Shown: positions 22,401 through 34,537 of the stretch, one piece after another
How the letters are laid out: each line of letters begins with the position of its first letter
How positions within the stretch are numbered: the first letter of the stretch is position 1
Assembly: GCA_025716855.1 (NCBI GenBank)
Contig: JAIXMQ010000058.1
Coordinates: forward strand, 62,001-126,000
Reading direction: 5' to 3'
DNA length: 64,000 nt
From: Pilaira anomala
Taxonomy: Eukaryota > Mucoromycota > Mucoromycetes > Mucorales > Mucoraceae
Position numbers and translations under genes: made by a program
Notes under the pieces: generated by a model
The model's database searches: none
What the model was told of the DNA's origin: nothing
What the model saw: only the letters and a program-made list of their open reading frames with translations

Positions 22401-24475
22401 TCTTTTGGGTTGCGATGGCTGCTTTATTTTTAGGCTCTCGTGGGTTAGATATTGCAGAAAGTTGGTGGATCAAACAATGGTCACATTCATATGAAGTTCA
22501 GAACGAGACAAATTTATTATTCCAACAACAAAGTGTTATTTCTCAATCTAAACCAATTTATGCATATCAACCCATCAGTTTTATCATGAACAGTAGTAAT
22601 GACGACGACACCATTACAACAGGTGTCCATGTGACAGATGCTAAGGAAGATTCTTTAAATTATTATCTTGCTATTTATTGTTTGATTACTATGGTAAATA
22701 TTGTAGTAGGTACTTCAAGATTTGCATTGCTTTATTGGGGAGCTTTAGGAGCCAACAAGTTACTCTATGCACAACTTTTACATCGTGTCTTTCGAGCCCC
22801 ACTTCGATTTTTTGATACGACACCTATTGGGCGTATTTTGAATCGATTTTCCAAAGATTTTGAGACGATTGATTCGAATATTCCAAATGACTTTATGAAC
22901 TTTGTGACTGAATGGATTATTATTATCACAAGTGTACTGACTGTTTCAGCTGTGTTACCTATATTTCTAATTCCCATGTTGATTGTGGCTATTCTCAATG
23001 TGTATATAGGTGCCATGTTTATATCCACCTCGCGTGAATTAAAGCGTATGGATTCAGTTACTCGGTCTCCCTTGTTTAGTAACTTTACTGAAACGATTGT
23101 TGGTGTAGCCACGATTCGTGCATTTGGTGCTACTCGTCAATTCTTACAAGATATGTTAAAGTACATCGATACCAATGCTCGTCCTTATTATTATACCTGG
23201 ACTATCAACCGATATATTAGTGTTCGATTTGCTCTTGCAGGGGCTGCTATTAATTTTATTACGGGCGCCATCATCTTGTTAAGTATCGAAAAAATGAATG
23301 CTTCTTTGGCTGGTTTCTGTCTTAGTTTTGTATTGTTGTTCACAGATCAGGTACATATAAAAATTTTTAGATTTGACATGTATTAAAAAAAAAAAAAAAG
23401 TTAAACACAAAGATTAAAAAACTTTAAATATAGATGTTTTGGGGTATTCGTAGATACACAAGCTTAGAAATGAGCTTTAATGCAGTTGAACGTGTGGTTG
23501 AGTTCATGGAAATGGATCAAGAAGCACCCGTAATTACAGAATTAAGACCACCTGAAAACGTAAGGATTACACCCATTGAATTATATGTAATACAAAAAAA
23601 AACTAACTTTGATTATATAGTGGCCTACAAGTGGTGGTATTGAAGTCAAAGACCTTGAAATCAGGTATTCAGCTGATCTTGATACTGTATTAAAGGGTCT
23701 CACATTCTCTATTAAACCAAAAGAAAAGATTGGGGTAGTTGGTAGAACAGGTAGTGGTAAATCTACACTTGCTTTATCTTTCTTTCGATTTGTTGAAGCA
23801 TCCAAAGGATCTATTGTGATTGATGGAATTGATATCAAAGATCTTGGTACAGAAGATCTTCGGTCCAACTTGACTATTATTCCTCAAGATCCTACATTGT
23901 TTTCCGGTACATTAAGAACCAATATGGACCCATTTGGACAATTTAACGATTCGGATATTTTCACTGCCTTACGTCGTGTCCATCTCTTACCTCCTTCTCA
24001 AGAGACTTCAGATGATACCATTGTCTCAGAAACAACACTACTTGAGAATGAAGTGAACTCAAATGTGTTTGAAGACCTTGATACAGCTGTCACAGAAGGT
24101 GGTAAGAATTTCTCACAAGGTCAAAGACAATTATTATGTTTGGCCCGTGCCTTATTGAAAAGTAGTCGCATTGTCTTCATGGATGAAGCAACAGCCAGTG
24201 TTGATTTTGAAACAGATAAAGCAATTCAAAAGACGATATCTACTGAGTTTGCTGATTCTACCATTCTCTGTATTGCTCATCGTTTACATACAGTGATAGA
24301 ATATGATCGTATCTTAGTTTTAAATCAAGGTGAAATCGTAGAATTTGATAGCCCTTTGACTTTAATTAATAACCCTGAATCTGCGTTTCACAAGATGTGC
24401 CGTAATTCAGGTGAATACGATAGTCTTATTGCATTGGCTAAATCCAAACATGAATTAGTTGATGTAATCAATTAA
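19416..24475 (+). CDS. ABCC-subfamily (MRP/Ycf1/Ybt1-type) full ABC transporter
   Basis: ATP-driven exporter of conjugates or organic anions, expected on the vacuolar or plasma membrane. Five exons (19416-20412, 20472-21914, 22011-23350, 23434-23559, 23621-24475) give 1586 residues. Order: an N-terminal hydrophobic TMD0-like block, TMD1, NBD1, an acidic linker (EEEETMEEEDEEE), TMD2, NBD2. NBD1 has Walker A SGSTGSGKTLL, signature LSGGQKARVSLAR and Walker B NVLMDDVLSAVD; the catalytic Glu is replaced by Asp, as usual for ABCC NBD1. NBD2 has Walker A GVVGRTGSGKSTL, signature FSQGQRQLLCLARAL and Walker B RIVFMDEATASVD. Charged, Ser/Lys-rich insert in TMD1 at 20555-20660. Start ATG is the first in frame. 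Intron 2 (21915-22010) carries a striking C-rich tract. Substrate cannot be told from sequence. Confidence 0.95.
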
Positions 24476-24841
24476 AACTAATACGTTGCTATTACAAATA
24501 AATAAATTCTTTTATTATATACTATACTTGATATCAAATAATGAAAAACATAATTCACATGAAATAATCGTGTAACACTCCCTCCTGATGTACCTATTAT
24601 ACTTATCAAACAAAAAAGCTCGGATTAGTTAACTACCCTATTTACCGACCTTATAACTTAAAGAATGATGTGATGGTTACTTCCTGTTATTTTCACTAAT
24701 TTATGAAACTTTTCAATCACAATAGCGAATTAAGGAAATAATTAATCAAAAAAGTTAAAATAGATGATAACAACAAACAATTATAGCTTTATTTCAAGTA
24801 TAAAGAAACCATATACATATACAATATACAGTAAAGGGGAA
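24476..24841. other. convergent 3' spacer
   Basis: Between the stop of the ABCC gene and the stop of the minus-strand small gene. AATAAA-like words occur just after 24475. No other feature seen. Confidence 0.4.
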
Positions 24842-25141
24842 TTATGCGTGTTTTACTTGCTCAGAGGATATCATACAGCATAAAAAGCAATTTTGCATGA
24901 TTGTTTTCACTCTATGTTTATGGGATTTAGGTATTTCTATCGAATCTTTTTCAGTCATGGCTTTTGGTTTTAATAGTTCAGCTTCCAATTGTTTTTCCAA
25001 TTCATTTAATGGTTTTTGTTGATCATTTTGACCAAGTAAAGTTTTCAGTTTTTTACTATTGGCATATTTCTTTGATTCGGCTATATCTCTTCGAAGTTTA
25101 TTAATTAAATAAGGATCACGATATTTTGACTCGGAAGGCAT
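24842..25141 (-). CDS. small unknown protein, 99 residues
   Basis: Single open frame starting MPSESKYRDPYLINKLRRD with ATG at 25139-25141. Highly charged: a Lys/Glu-rich helical stretch (residues about 10-60, LNELEKQLEAELLKPK) that could form a coiled coil, followed by a basic region and a short Cys cluster (NCFLCC) near the C-terminus. No signal peptide or membrane segment. Directly upstream (towards 25200) are T and (TA)n tracts typical of promoters in this window. An additional upstream ATG at about 25196 lies in low-complexity sequence and is unlikely. I do not recognise the family. The charged, non-repetitive composition argues for a real gene. Confidence 0.5.
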   Translation of the reverse strand: MPSESKYRDPYLINKLRRDIAESKKYANSKKLKTLLGQNDQQKPLNELEKQLEAELLKPKAMTEKDSIEIPKSHKHRVKTIMQNCFLCCMISSEQVKHA

Positions 25142-25771
25142 TTTTTTTTTTTTTAAATAGGAGGAAAAGAAGAAAAAAATATATATATATATATACAAGA
25201 GAAGACGATTTTTTTTTTTTTTTTTTCCTCTTTATTTTCAAGGTTTGAATATTTATTGTTGTGAATATAAAGTGACACAAACCCTAATTTAAGAAGATTT
25301 AAAATGAGCTTTGTTACCCTTTTTAAATCAAAAGTATGTATCTGTATATAAAGATACTTTTTCAACACCAATGTGCCTCTAATAATAAGTCAAAAAAAAT
25401 AACTACAATAATAAAAAAATATTCACTGCTAGACTAAAAAATGTTTCATGGATAACTACCTCAAATTAAAACTGGTTCATACTGGTTCCTTTTGTCCTGT
25501 GTAATTTTTTTTTTTTTTTAAAAAAAAAAGGAGGCCTATGCTGAGCACCTTTCTTTCGAATATTCGAATACATTTTTGTTCCATTACACACTGTTGCTGT
25601 ACAACATAAATATGTGTCGTGTGGTCAAAAAGCTGAACATTTGCCGGAAAAAAAAAAAAAAAAAGTCTCAAGTTATTTACTTTACTTAAAAATAGTAAAG
25701 CTTACATGTGAATAAATTTCCTAAAGAGGTTTACTTGAAACCAGTTTTAAAAAATATGTACATAATATATG

Positions 25772-25807
<36 letters not shown>

Positions 25808-27355
25808 GGGAGAAGTACTCACTATGTAACATTAAAATAGGATAATTGTTATGATGTACATATAGTAATAAAATGAATTATTTTGAAATGATATGAATTA
25901 TTGCTCAAGAGATTAGAAGAGAAGCCTGATTCAACAAGGTAATACAATGTCACTTCATAAAAAAAAAATATATACTAGACGGCCAAGATAGAATTAATGT
26001 AAGTATGTGCATATTTACCTTCTTGCTAAGATTCTTTTTATTTTCAAGCTTAACTACAAAGAGAAAGGGACAATTATATTTGCTTATTACAAATATCCTG
26101 CGAAAGAAATATAAAAGTTTCCGAAGAAATAGTTCACTATTAAAAAAAAAAAAATGCTTTGGTCACCTGAGTAACCTTCTCAAATAAAACACGCTTTCTC
26201 GAGAATATAAATACAGTGGTATTAAGATTGAGTGAATACTTGTCGGTGAATTCATGAATATAGGTTATCAACATGTGAGAAACTTTAAATATAGAATCCA
26301 TTTAAGTTTGACAGATGTATGTATAACCTTTTGCCAATATAATTTCGTAAAAAAAGAAACAGATGCATTGTTGTACAATTCAAGAAAAAAAAAAGAGTGT
26401 TGTTGTGCAAGACATGTATTCACATTCATCATTTATAAGATGATTAAATTTTAACAATTTTGGAATTTGCTCAGCAAAAAAAAGTGCTTAATATATAGAT
26501 TGAAAAGTGTAAGAAGACCGTACTATAAACCCCCCCCCCTTTTCATATGTTTCCATTCGTTACTTTTTTTAAACTGTGTATATATAAACAGACAATTAAA
26601 CCCCCCCCCCCCCCTCTCACGAAAAGCTTCTGAAGTAATTCTAAATTCCTTCAAGGATTGACAAGTAATAATATCGACACATCATAAGAATTTATTTTCT
26701 GCATTGTTGAAATTGTGTTTCTCTAAAATTGGTAAATAGACCGTTTTTATCACCCATATAAAACTTTTGGGGGCTTTTTCTTTATATATAAATAAATCAG
26801 AAATGAAAGCAGTGATGTTGTTGATCTTATATACATTGTTTGTAATGTGTCTGATCTTTTTACTGCAAAAAAAAAAGGGGATTGGTTTGATTTAAGGTTA
26901 TGTTTACTGGAAAGAAAACCTGATTATTAACTTGTATAAATATTGACTTAATTATAATTTCTGCTGCAATTTGAAGAATACCCTCTGATTTTTTTCTTTA
27001 TCAGATGAAATAAATTCGCTTATCATCAAGATCATGTATAAGGTAAGAAGAAGAAAAAAGGGAAAAAAAATATCTCATGCAGTGTGTTGTCTCAAAAAGG
27101 CGCATATTTGGACTTATTTGAATACGTCACCACAAAAAGAACAAGAAGCGAATTAGAAGCGAGGGATACGCTGATTTTTAAATAAAAAAAGAGTGTTTGT
27201 CGAGGGTGGGTACCCTATGGACTGAAAGCCCGCCTTTTTTTTTTATTGTTTTTCTCTTCTTTTTTTTTTTTTTTTTTTTATATATCTTTAAACTCTCTCC
27301 CCACTCTCTCTTTTTTTTTTTTATAAACCCCCCCTCTTTTATAAAAAAAAAAAAA
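25142..27355. other. 2.2-kb intergenic region with simple repeats
   Basis: No gene recognised. Contains A/T homopolymers, an (AT)n microsatellite at about 25776-25804, C10 near 26529 and C14 near 26600. The last ~100 bp (T, CT and C-rich tracts) is the pyrimidine-rich leader of the Rieske gene. Confidence 0.4.
25776..25804. repeat. (AT)n microsatellite
   Basis: About 14 AT dinucleotides within the gene-free region 25142-27355; similar tracts occur at about 10395-10415, 34502-34532 and 50231-50256. Confidence 0.85.
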
Positions 27356-28383
27356 ATGGCCTCATTATCACGCTCATTTGCGTCTGCCATCGTCAACCGT
27401 TCTTACACCAACGCACCTGCTTCAGTTAATGCCTTGAAGACAGTATTCCATGCTTCTTCTAGCCAATCTGAAGACGAACAACACGATGCTCACACCACTC
27501 AACCTTTATTCGGTTCTGCCATCAAGCAAAGATCAGTTGGTGGTTTAGTAAACAGATCCAGTGTCAATGGTAAAAAAAAAAAAAAAAAAAATAGATATAT
27601 AAATACACATAGAAAATTAATATATATATATTTTTTTTTTTAAAAAAAAAGCTGGACCTTTCAACGAATTCCAATTACGTCGCAACCATACTACTTCTAT
27701 TCCCGATTTTAGTAAGTACAAGAAGACCAAGACCAGTGGAGAAGCTAGTCGTAACTTTGCTTACATGATGATTGGTACCACTGGTTTATTGAGTGCAGCC
27801 GGTGCACAAGCTACTGTCACCGATTTCTTGGCCAATATGTCTGCTTCTGCTGATGTTTTAGCTTTAGCTAAGGCTGAAGTTGAATTAGCTTCTATTCCTG
27901 AAGGAAAGAACGTTACGATCAAGTGGAGAGGAAAGCCTGTTTTTATTCGTCATCGTACCGAATCTGAAATTGCTGAAGCTAATACTGTCAACGTTGCCGA
28001 GTTACGTGATCCTCAACAAGATGCTGAAAGAGTTAAGGATCCCAAGTGGCTCGTTATGTTGGGTGTTTGTACTCATTTGTAAGTTTTATTGGATTATATT
28101 GGAATGATGTTTTTTTTTTTTTGACATTTTTTTTTTTTTTTTTTTGTATGTAATATAGAGGTTGTGTTCCTATTGGTGAAGCTGGTGACTTTGGTGGATG
28201 GTATTGTCCTTGTCACGGTTCTCATTATGATATTTCTGGTCGTATTCGTCAAGGACCCGCTCCTCTTAACCTCGAAATTCCTGGTAAGCTCAAGTATGTA
28301 TTTATTTTATACAAGCATTAACAATTTTTTTTTTTTTTTAAATAGAATATAATTTCCAAGATGATAAGCTTATTATCGGTTAG
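27356..28383 (+). CDS. RIP1: ubiquinol-cytochrome c reductase Rieske iron-sulfur subunit
   Basis: Complex III subunit that passes electrons from ubiquinol to cytochrome c1 through a [2Fe-2S] cluster in the mitochondrial inner membrane. Four exons (27356-27569, 27652-28078, 28159-28283, 28346-28383) give 267 residues. An N-terminal Arg/Ser-rich presequence is followed by a membrane anchor ([19 protein letters not shown]). The head domain has both cluster-ligand motifs, CTHLGC (spanning the exon 2/3 junction) and CPCHGSHYD. The C-terminus matches the family ([11 protein letters not shown]). The ATG is immediately preceded by an A-run and follows a pyrimidine-rich leader. All key ligands (two Cys, two His) are present. 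Identification is secure. Confidence 0.97.
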
Positions 28384-28684
28384 ACGTCCTTTTTTTTTTG
28401 TTATTCAAATAAAAAAAAAATACAGCATTAATATAAATCAAAATAAAAAGGGAAATAAGAACACAAGATATTTTTTTTTTTAATTATTTTATTTTAAATC
28501 CTCCTCTCTCCCCCCCTTTTTTTCTTTTTTTTTTTTTTTTTTTTTTTTTTTGTTGTTGTTGTACTTTTTCAATGTTTTAAGCTTACAAGTTCTTTTTTTA
28601 CTTTATTCACACACACACACACACACACAATACATTCTTTTTCTTTCTTTCCTTTATTTATTTTTCTTTAAAAAAAAAGACTCA
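28384..28684. other. spacer with T and CA repeats
   Basis: A short shared region between two plus-strand genes: terminator side of the Rieske gene, C7-T and long T tracts near 28509-28550, and a (CA)n repeat at about 28609-28629 upstream of the next start. Confidence 0.45.
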
Positions 28685-31137
28685 ATGGAAAGTTCAGCAA
28701 TTCATTCTTTTTCAACACATGTACCCTTTAAACAACCCGTTGTCATCACCCACTATATTTCCATGGCTATTGCATTTCTCGGCTGTTATCCATTATTATT
28801 AACACGACAAATCCGACGACAAAAAGTATATATAGCCAGTGCTTCACTTTTTTTTGCATCGATAGGATTTATATCAGGTTACTTTATACCACCAGAAATA
28901 GAGACAAATACAACAACATTTGTATTACATATTTTTGCGATATTATTATTTTTCCTAGTGATTCTACAATCCATTCTAGTTAGCTATCGATCAAAATATA
29001 TCTCTGAAAACTTTCCAACCTTTCATTCGATTCTACCTGTTGTGTTTTGTAAAATACCAAATTGGGTTGATCTTGCACTTGGTTGGATTATTTTGATCAT
29101 CGCATTTAGTTATTTAACTTTAGCTGCACTTGTATTTACTGAAAGTTGTAACAGTCATGATCAAGATCAATCTCAGTGCTTAATGCCAATGGCCATGGGT
29201 ACTGGTTTTATATTATATGGTTCTGTCACCCTCTTACATTTATTATCTATCATCAAATTACCTCGTCCTTCTACACCAGAGTATTACGAGGGTGTGATTC
29301 TCACATTCTGGGGATTGATTAGTCTTTTCTTAGCGGGTAAGTTACCAAAAAACTCTCTCTCTCTCTCCCTTTTTCATTTTCATTTTATAATGAATTTCCC
29401 CCCCCCCCCTTTCCTCACAACTTCATTATTTGTTATTCTTGTTGATTAACTTTCGGAAATCTAGGTACGCCAATTTTAGGATCGGAATGGCGGGCAATTA
29501 ATTTAGGTTTATTATGGTTTACAGGTGGTGTTTTTTCAATTAGTTTAAGTGTACAAACTTGGATACCTGCTTTAAGAGAAAAGAATATTGTAAATTCCTT
29601 GATTATTTGTTTCACAGGACGAGGTAAACCAATCCCAAGAAAAAAAAAAAAAACTTGAAATTCATCATCCTCATTTTTTTTTAAAAATATTAAATTAGCC
29701 ATCATGTCTGGTATAACTCAAGTGGATGATACGTATGCAGCACAAGTTCACACTATGCTTGGCTATATATTGATGATCGGAGCTGTAGCACGTTTAACTC
29801 AGATCATATTCCGTAAATCACCAGCTGATAATTTACCACTTCGAATGTTTCAACATGAAACCACGGACGAAGAAGATGAAGAAGAAGAAGAGGATGATAT
29901 CATCATAAAAGATAATAACAATAACTTACAACCAAAATGTCGACATAAATTATTATTTGCAACCATCACTCTCGTGACTGGATTACTCACTTCTTTATTA
30001 TCGATTTGTGGAGGAATTTTATTTATGGGTGCTAATGTGGGTTGGATACGTTATATGAAGTTTTATATACAAGATCCATCCACTTATGTTAATATCACAT
30101 TAGCCATTGCCTTCTTATGGTCTGCGTACGTTTTTGGACTTTGTACCATCTATAAAAATATTAAGGCGAATAATGCGATACATCAATACGAATATTTAGA
30201 ACTGGATCATACCATGATTCATTTACCTCATCATCATCATCATCATCATCATTTTGAACCTGAAACACGAGATTGGATACCTACTGTTACTGCTACTACT
30301 ACTACTACTACTGCAGCTATGACCACTATTATACCTCAACCTTCTGATTATATCATCTCTACTTCACCTACCAACCTATCTCCATTACCATCTCAATTAC
30401 CCTTTTCTTCTCCAATACCAAAAGAAACTATTCAAGTTGAAAAAACAATCCGACCATCCGAATATAGAGCCAAACGTCGATCTTTATTAATCCAATCTCC
30501 AACGCCCCTTTATTCTACAACTATCAACCGAGGTAGATCTTCCTCTAATTTAGGTGTAGGAGGTGTTTTACCCGATGAAATCATTCAATTACAACAAAAT
30601 ACTGCGGTGGATTCATCATCATCATCATCATCAACGTCATCCACTAATCGACGTTCATGGTTATCATCTACTGGATCAAATCATTCAGGAGCAGGAGGAG
30701 GAGGAGGAGGAGGAGGAGGAGGAGGAGGAGGATATTATTCTGGTAGTATAGATTCTTCTTCTTCTGCACCTAATTCACCTTCTTTTGATCATCAAAAAGT
30801 CGGCACGACAACCACCGCCACCACCACAACAACAACAACAACAGCAGCAGCAGCAGGAGATAGTTTTTATATGGATCAAGTTAGAAGAAATAGTTTGAAC
30901 TCATTTGATGAATATTATAATGAAGGAAAAGAAAGAAGGAGGTCAGTTCGTAAAACAGAAAGTGGAAAACGTAAAGCACGTCGTCTAATGAATCAATATT
31001 ATAATAGTGATCAATCGAATGGTAACCATGGTAATCATGGTAATATGGCTATAAGTAATAGTAGTGGGAGTAAGTTTCAACGTTGGTCTCATCCTGAATT
31101 ATTGAATAATACCAGTAGTAATTCAACAAAGGAATAA
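28685..31137 (+). CDS. YTP1-like multi-pass membrane protein with long low-complexity tail
   Basis: Three exons (28685-29336, 29465-29623, 29699-31137) give 749 residues. The N-terminal ~430 residues hold about ten hydrophobic segments. The latter part fits the YTP1-like C-terminal family (AINLGLLWFTGGVFSISLS, VHTMLGYILMIGAVARLTQI), and the N-terminal part fits the DUF2427 region that precedes it. The function of YTP1 proteins is not established. After a last hydrophobic hairpin the tail is hydrophilic and full of codon repeats: eight His (about 30230-30252), Thr runs, Ser runs, about 14 Gly (about 30692-30731) and Thr/Ala runs. An acidic loop (DEEDEEEEEDD) lies between membrane segments. Start chosen as the first ATG, MESSAIHSF. 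An in-frame TTG-rich region upstream is not coding-like. Confidence 0.82.
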
Positions 31138-33043
31138 TTTTTTCTCTTTTTTTTTTTTTTAAAAAAAAAAAAATCATGTAAATATATATAATCATCTCTT
31201 TTTTTTTTTTTTTTTTTTCCTCACTCTTTCTTCAGTGTAATTTTTATTTTATTTTATTTTTAAAGCTTTCTTCTCTTTAAATATTATCATACATTTGCAG
31301 AGAAGCATTCTTGACATGTTGTTGTTGTTGTTATAATAGCTATATCTCGGAAAATAAATGCGCATTATTACATGTACTTTTCCAGTTTAAATAAAACATT
31401 TTGTATATCTGAAAAAATACTGTATACAATTCTATATTTTATTTAGTACTTTAGAACAATATGTACTAATTCTTTGAAATAAACTACATAAATTCTTTAA
31501 AAATCTAATTCTGTTCCCGCAATTAAACAAAACATAATAGTTTTTAGTATTTAAAACAAGCCCATTCTAGCGAACGATTCATGCTACATGTATATTAACG
31601 TCTTGGTTTTCTTATCATCAACAAAGAAAATATGACCCCCTCACAGTATATATACCTACCAACAAAATATGAGACATATACGTTGTATACATAACTCAAA
31701 ATTATTAGCATCAAACTACTCTATAAAACTAACGGCGTTGACATCTTTTATTGGAAAGGCATTCATACCTCCTTTTATTTTTGGGTAGTATTTCTAGCAA
31801 GGCTTACATATTATACTCAGTTAATTGATGAACAGAGAATTGCTACGGAATTACCAACACTCACATCCGTGAAAATGTGAGCCAAAATTTAACAGTAGAG
31901 GTGGTAAGATGTATGGTGCATATTTTACCTGTTTCTCGTAAGAGGTTACATAAAACATAAAACAATCAATTATTACTGCTTCTGAGGTGATTGAACTATT
32001 AATGATGAAATAGAACAAACGAAAATAAAATGCAATAAAAATACATATATAACAAAGGTTAAAATAATCAGACTTGCAAAAATTTAAACTTTATTAAAAG
32101 ATATAAAAAGCGTCTTAGTATGTAGCTTATTTCAAACAGGGAAACGACAAATAGTCCCTCCCTCCCCCCAAAAAAAAAAAAAAGCTTTAATCAAACCGGT
32201 TTATTACCAATTTTAAAGACACAGTACAACGAGATTATATGCATTATGTTTTGATATTACTTGCCAAGCTTTGAAGGAGTTTAGAATTACTGCAAAATTC
32301 ACTCCATCCCCTTACGCTAATAAGATGGTTTTTTTTAAATGTCTTTTCTTTTTATTATATAATATTGCTTCTGTACTTTACAGTCTATATATCAAGTATT
32401 TTTTTTAGCTGGGCAAACTTGTTAGAATTTTAATCAACAACTTATTATGACAAACTCCATCATTTTTAATAAAGCATATTCAAGTCCTTCTCTATTAGCT
32501 GATTTACTATACGTGATACGATCAATGCAGAATTTAAAGACGCGTTTTTTCGTTTAAGATGTAAAAAATTATATTTATCCTTTTATTATTTCCCCTTTTC
32601 TCTATCAAATAAATTAATCAAAGGTTACATCAGACATGGATCTGATTAGGCTCGAATTGAAGTCTGAGGAAAGTGCTCCCAAATTAAGTTTTCAGACTCT
32701 GTCTGGATTCAATAAAATGAAGCATTTTTGGCATTTAACTTCGACGTATTGATACAGACGCCGACATTTGTAAGAAAAAAAAAAAAAAAAAAACTACAAT
32801 CTTGTCCAATCATCTGACTAATTGGATTATTCAGCAGTAAGTTGCATTTTGATTTGAAGAAAGTTATTTCTACACTTTCTTATTTTCCCCAGTTTGTATA
32901 AATATAACTCTTTCTCTCTCTCTTTTCACTTATTTTTTTTTCTTCTTCCCCTCTTTTTTTTTTCTTTATTTCTTTTTTTTTAACTAGAACAAAGAAAGAC
33001 CTTTTATTTTTATATAACGCTTAAACACACACCTTTGAATAAC
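31138..33043. other. 1.9-kb intergenic region
   Basis: No gene recognised. 32512-32560 matches the inner arm of the long-TIR elements (ATCAATGCAGAATTTAAAG) and is a fragment of that family. An A18 tract sits at about 32775. The final ~150 bp is C/T-rich, the leader of the bZIP gene. Confidence 0.45.
32512..32560. repeat. fragment of the long-TIR element family (copy C)
   Basis: Shares about 25-30 bp, centred on ATCAATGCAGAATTTAAAG, with 12583-12612 and 59782-59808. Too short to show ends. Confidence 0.5.
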
Positions 33044-34451
33044 ATGACAAGTTCCATTCAACACAATTACGAAGACAGTATAGCTTCTGATGACTCCTTT
33101 GACTGGAGTAGCGACTCTGCACCGAAATCAAAGAGAAGAACGACTAGAAAAAGTAATTACGTTTCTGTATTTTTTTTTAAAAGATAATTCGATTAACTCT
33201 GATCAATAGCAAAGAACAGTGATACCAAGAAAACTAAAAAAAATGCAACGGGTAAATACCGAATGACCCCCCGGTCGGCATCTTAAATACTTTTTTTTTT
33301 TTTTTTTGACACACATAAACTCATCTCATATTTACATTAGCTGATAATGCAATTAAGAAAGCAAATAAGCCTGGTCGTAAGCCATTTGCTAAAGTAAATG
33401 TAAGTTTTTTTATTTTTTGGCATCATGATGACTCTTTTTTTTAAAAAAAAAAAAAAACTAATTAATAAAACAGGTACTGCCATCTGATCCTAAATTAAAA
33501 AGAAAAGCACAAAATCGAGCAGCACAACGAGCATTTAGAGAGCGTAAAGAACGATTTGTAACTGAATTACAAGAAGAAATAAGACAATTACAACAGACAA
33601 CCGATAAACGCGAGAAGGAGTTAGCATTAGAGAATGCAAGGCTCAAAAAAGAAAACAAACGCTTAAAGGAAGAAAATTATATTTTGAAAGATGCCAAATT
33701 TACATTTGAGTTTCCATCAAAAACGAATAAAATAATGGGTAAATCACAACCGAATTCACCTATTGTTTCACCATCTGATCAATTGTCTCCCGAGAATCAA
33801 CATTCTGAATTATCCATGGGTAGTTCATTATCTGGAGAAGAGGATACGTTGACTTTACCAGAGACTTATAACCAAGATTTGACTCATCAAGGAATTTCAT
33901 CACCACTACCAGCTACTACTACTACTACTTCTTTTGTTGGACCTACTACTACGGATCCTGCCAAATTAAGTTTAACGCCTACCATGGATAGTAAGGATTT
34001 ATTTTATAGTAAAAATAGTCAACTTTTATCTGACTTTCGTATTCCAGTCAATGAACAAGATTACTTGTCTCAAACTGAACCTTTACCTCAGTTATTTGGA
34101 AACGAAATGGATTTATTTGGTGTCGATAGTCCTGCTCCTTTCTCTACACCTCAATTAGACCCATTATTTTCTGAACAAATGCAATCTGTTGTAGATGAAG
34201 ATAATTTCTTAAAGTGTGCACCTGAAAATGAAAAACCATGTAAAAAAAAAATTATAGCCGTATTGGACCGTGCAAGAGGTACAAATCGTCGGATGTATGA
34301 AGTTCATCAAGATGTCAAAAGTTATTGTCCTGATATTAATTTAGATCAATTATGTGATGATTTAAGGCAAAAAATTACCTTTGATTCAAATCATATCTTG
34401 ACGGATGCTGATGTAGACCTTTATATTGAATGTATTCAAAGAAACACATAA
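33044..34451 (+). CDS. Yap1/Pap1-type bZIP transcription factor
   Basis: Nuclear regulator, probably of oxidative or other stress responses. Four exons (33044-33152, 33210-33251, 33341-33399, 33474-34451) give 395 residues. The basic region KLKRKAQNRAAQRAFRERKE (about residues 77-97) has the NxxAQxxFR signature of the fungal AP-1 (Yap) group; a leucine zipper follows to about residue 150. Ser/Thr/Pro-rich middle. The C-terminal ~80 residues contain three cysteines in a setting resembling the Yap1 c-CRD (CAPENEKPC, then YCPDINLDQLCDDL), which in Yap1 masks the nuclear export signal on oxidation. A matching n-CRD is not obvious, so redox regulation is inference. Three short 5' exons encode an acidic Ser/Asp-rich N-terminus. 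Confidence 0.87.
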
Positions 34452-34498
34452 TCCTTTTTATCTATTATTTAACCTCTAAAACGTATATGTATATGTAA

Positions 34499-34537
<39 letters not shown>

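Noticed and set aside
32160..32185. CRISPR-like or array repeats in simple-sequence regions
   Set aside because: Repeats in the window are homopolymers, microsatellites or transposon arms; there is no regular repeat-spacer pattern.
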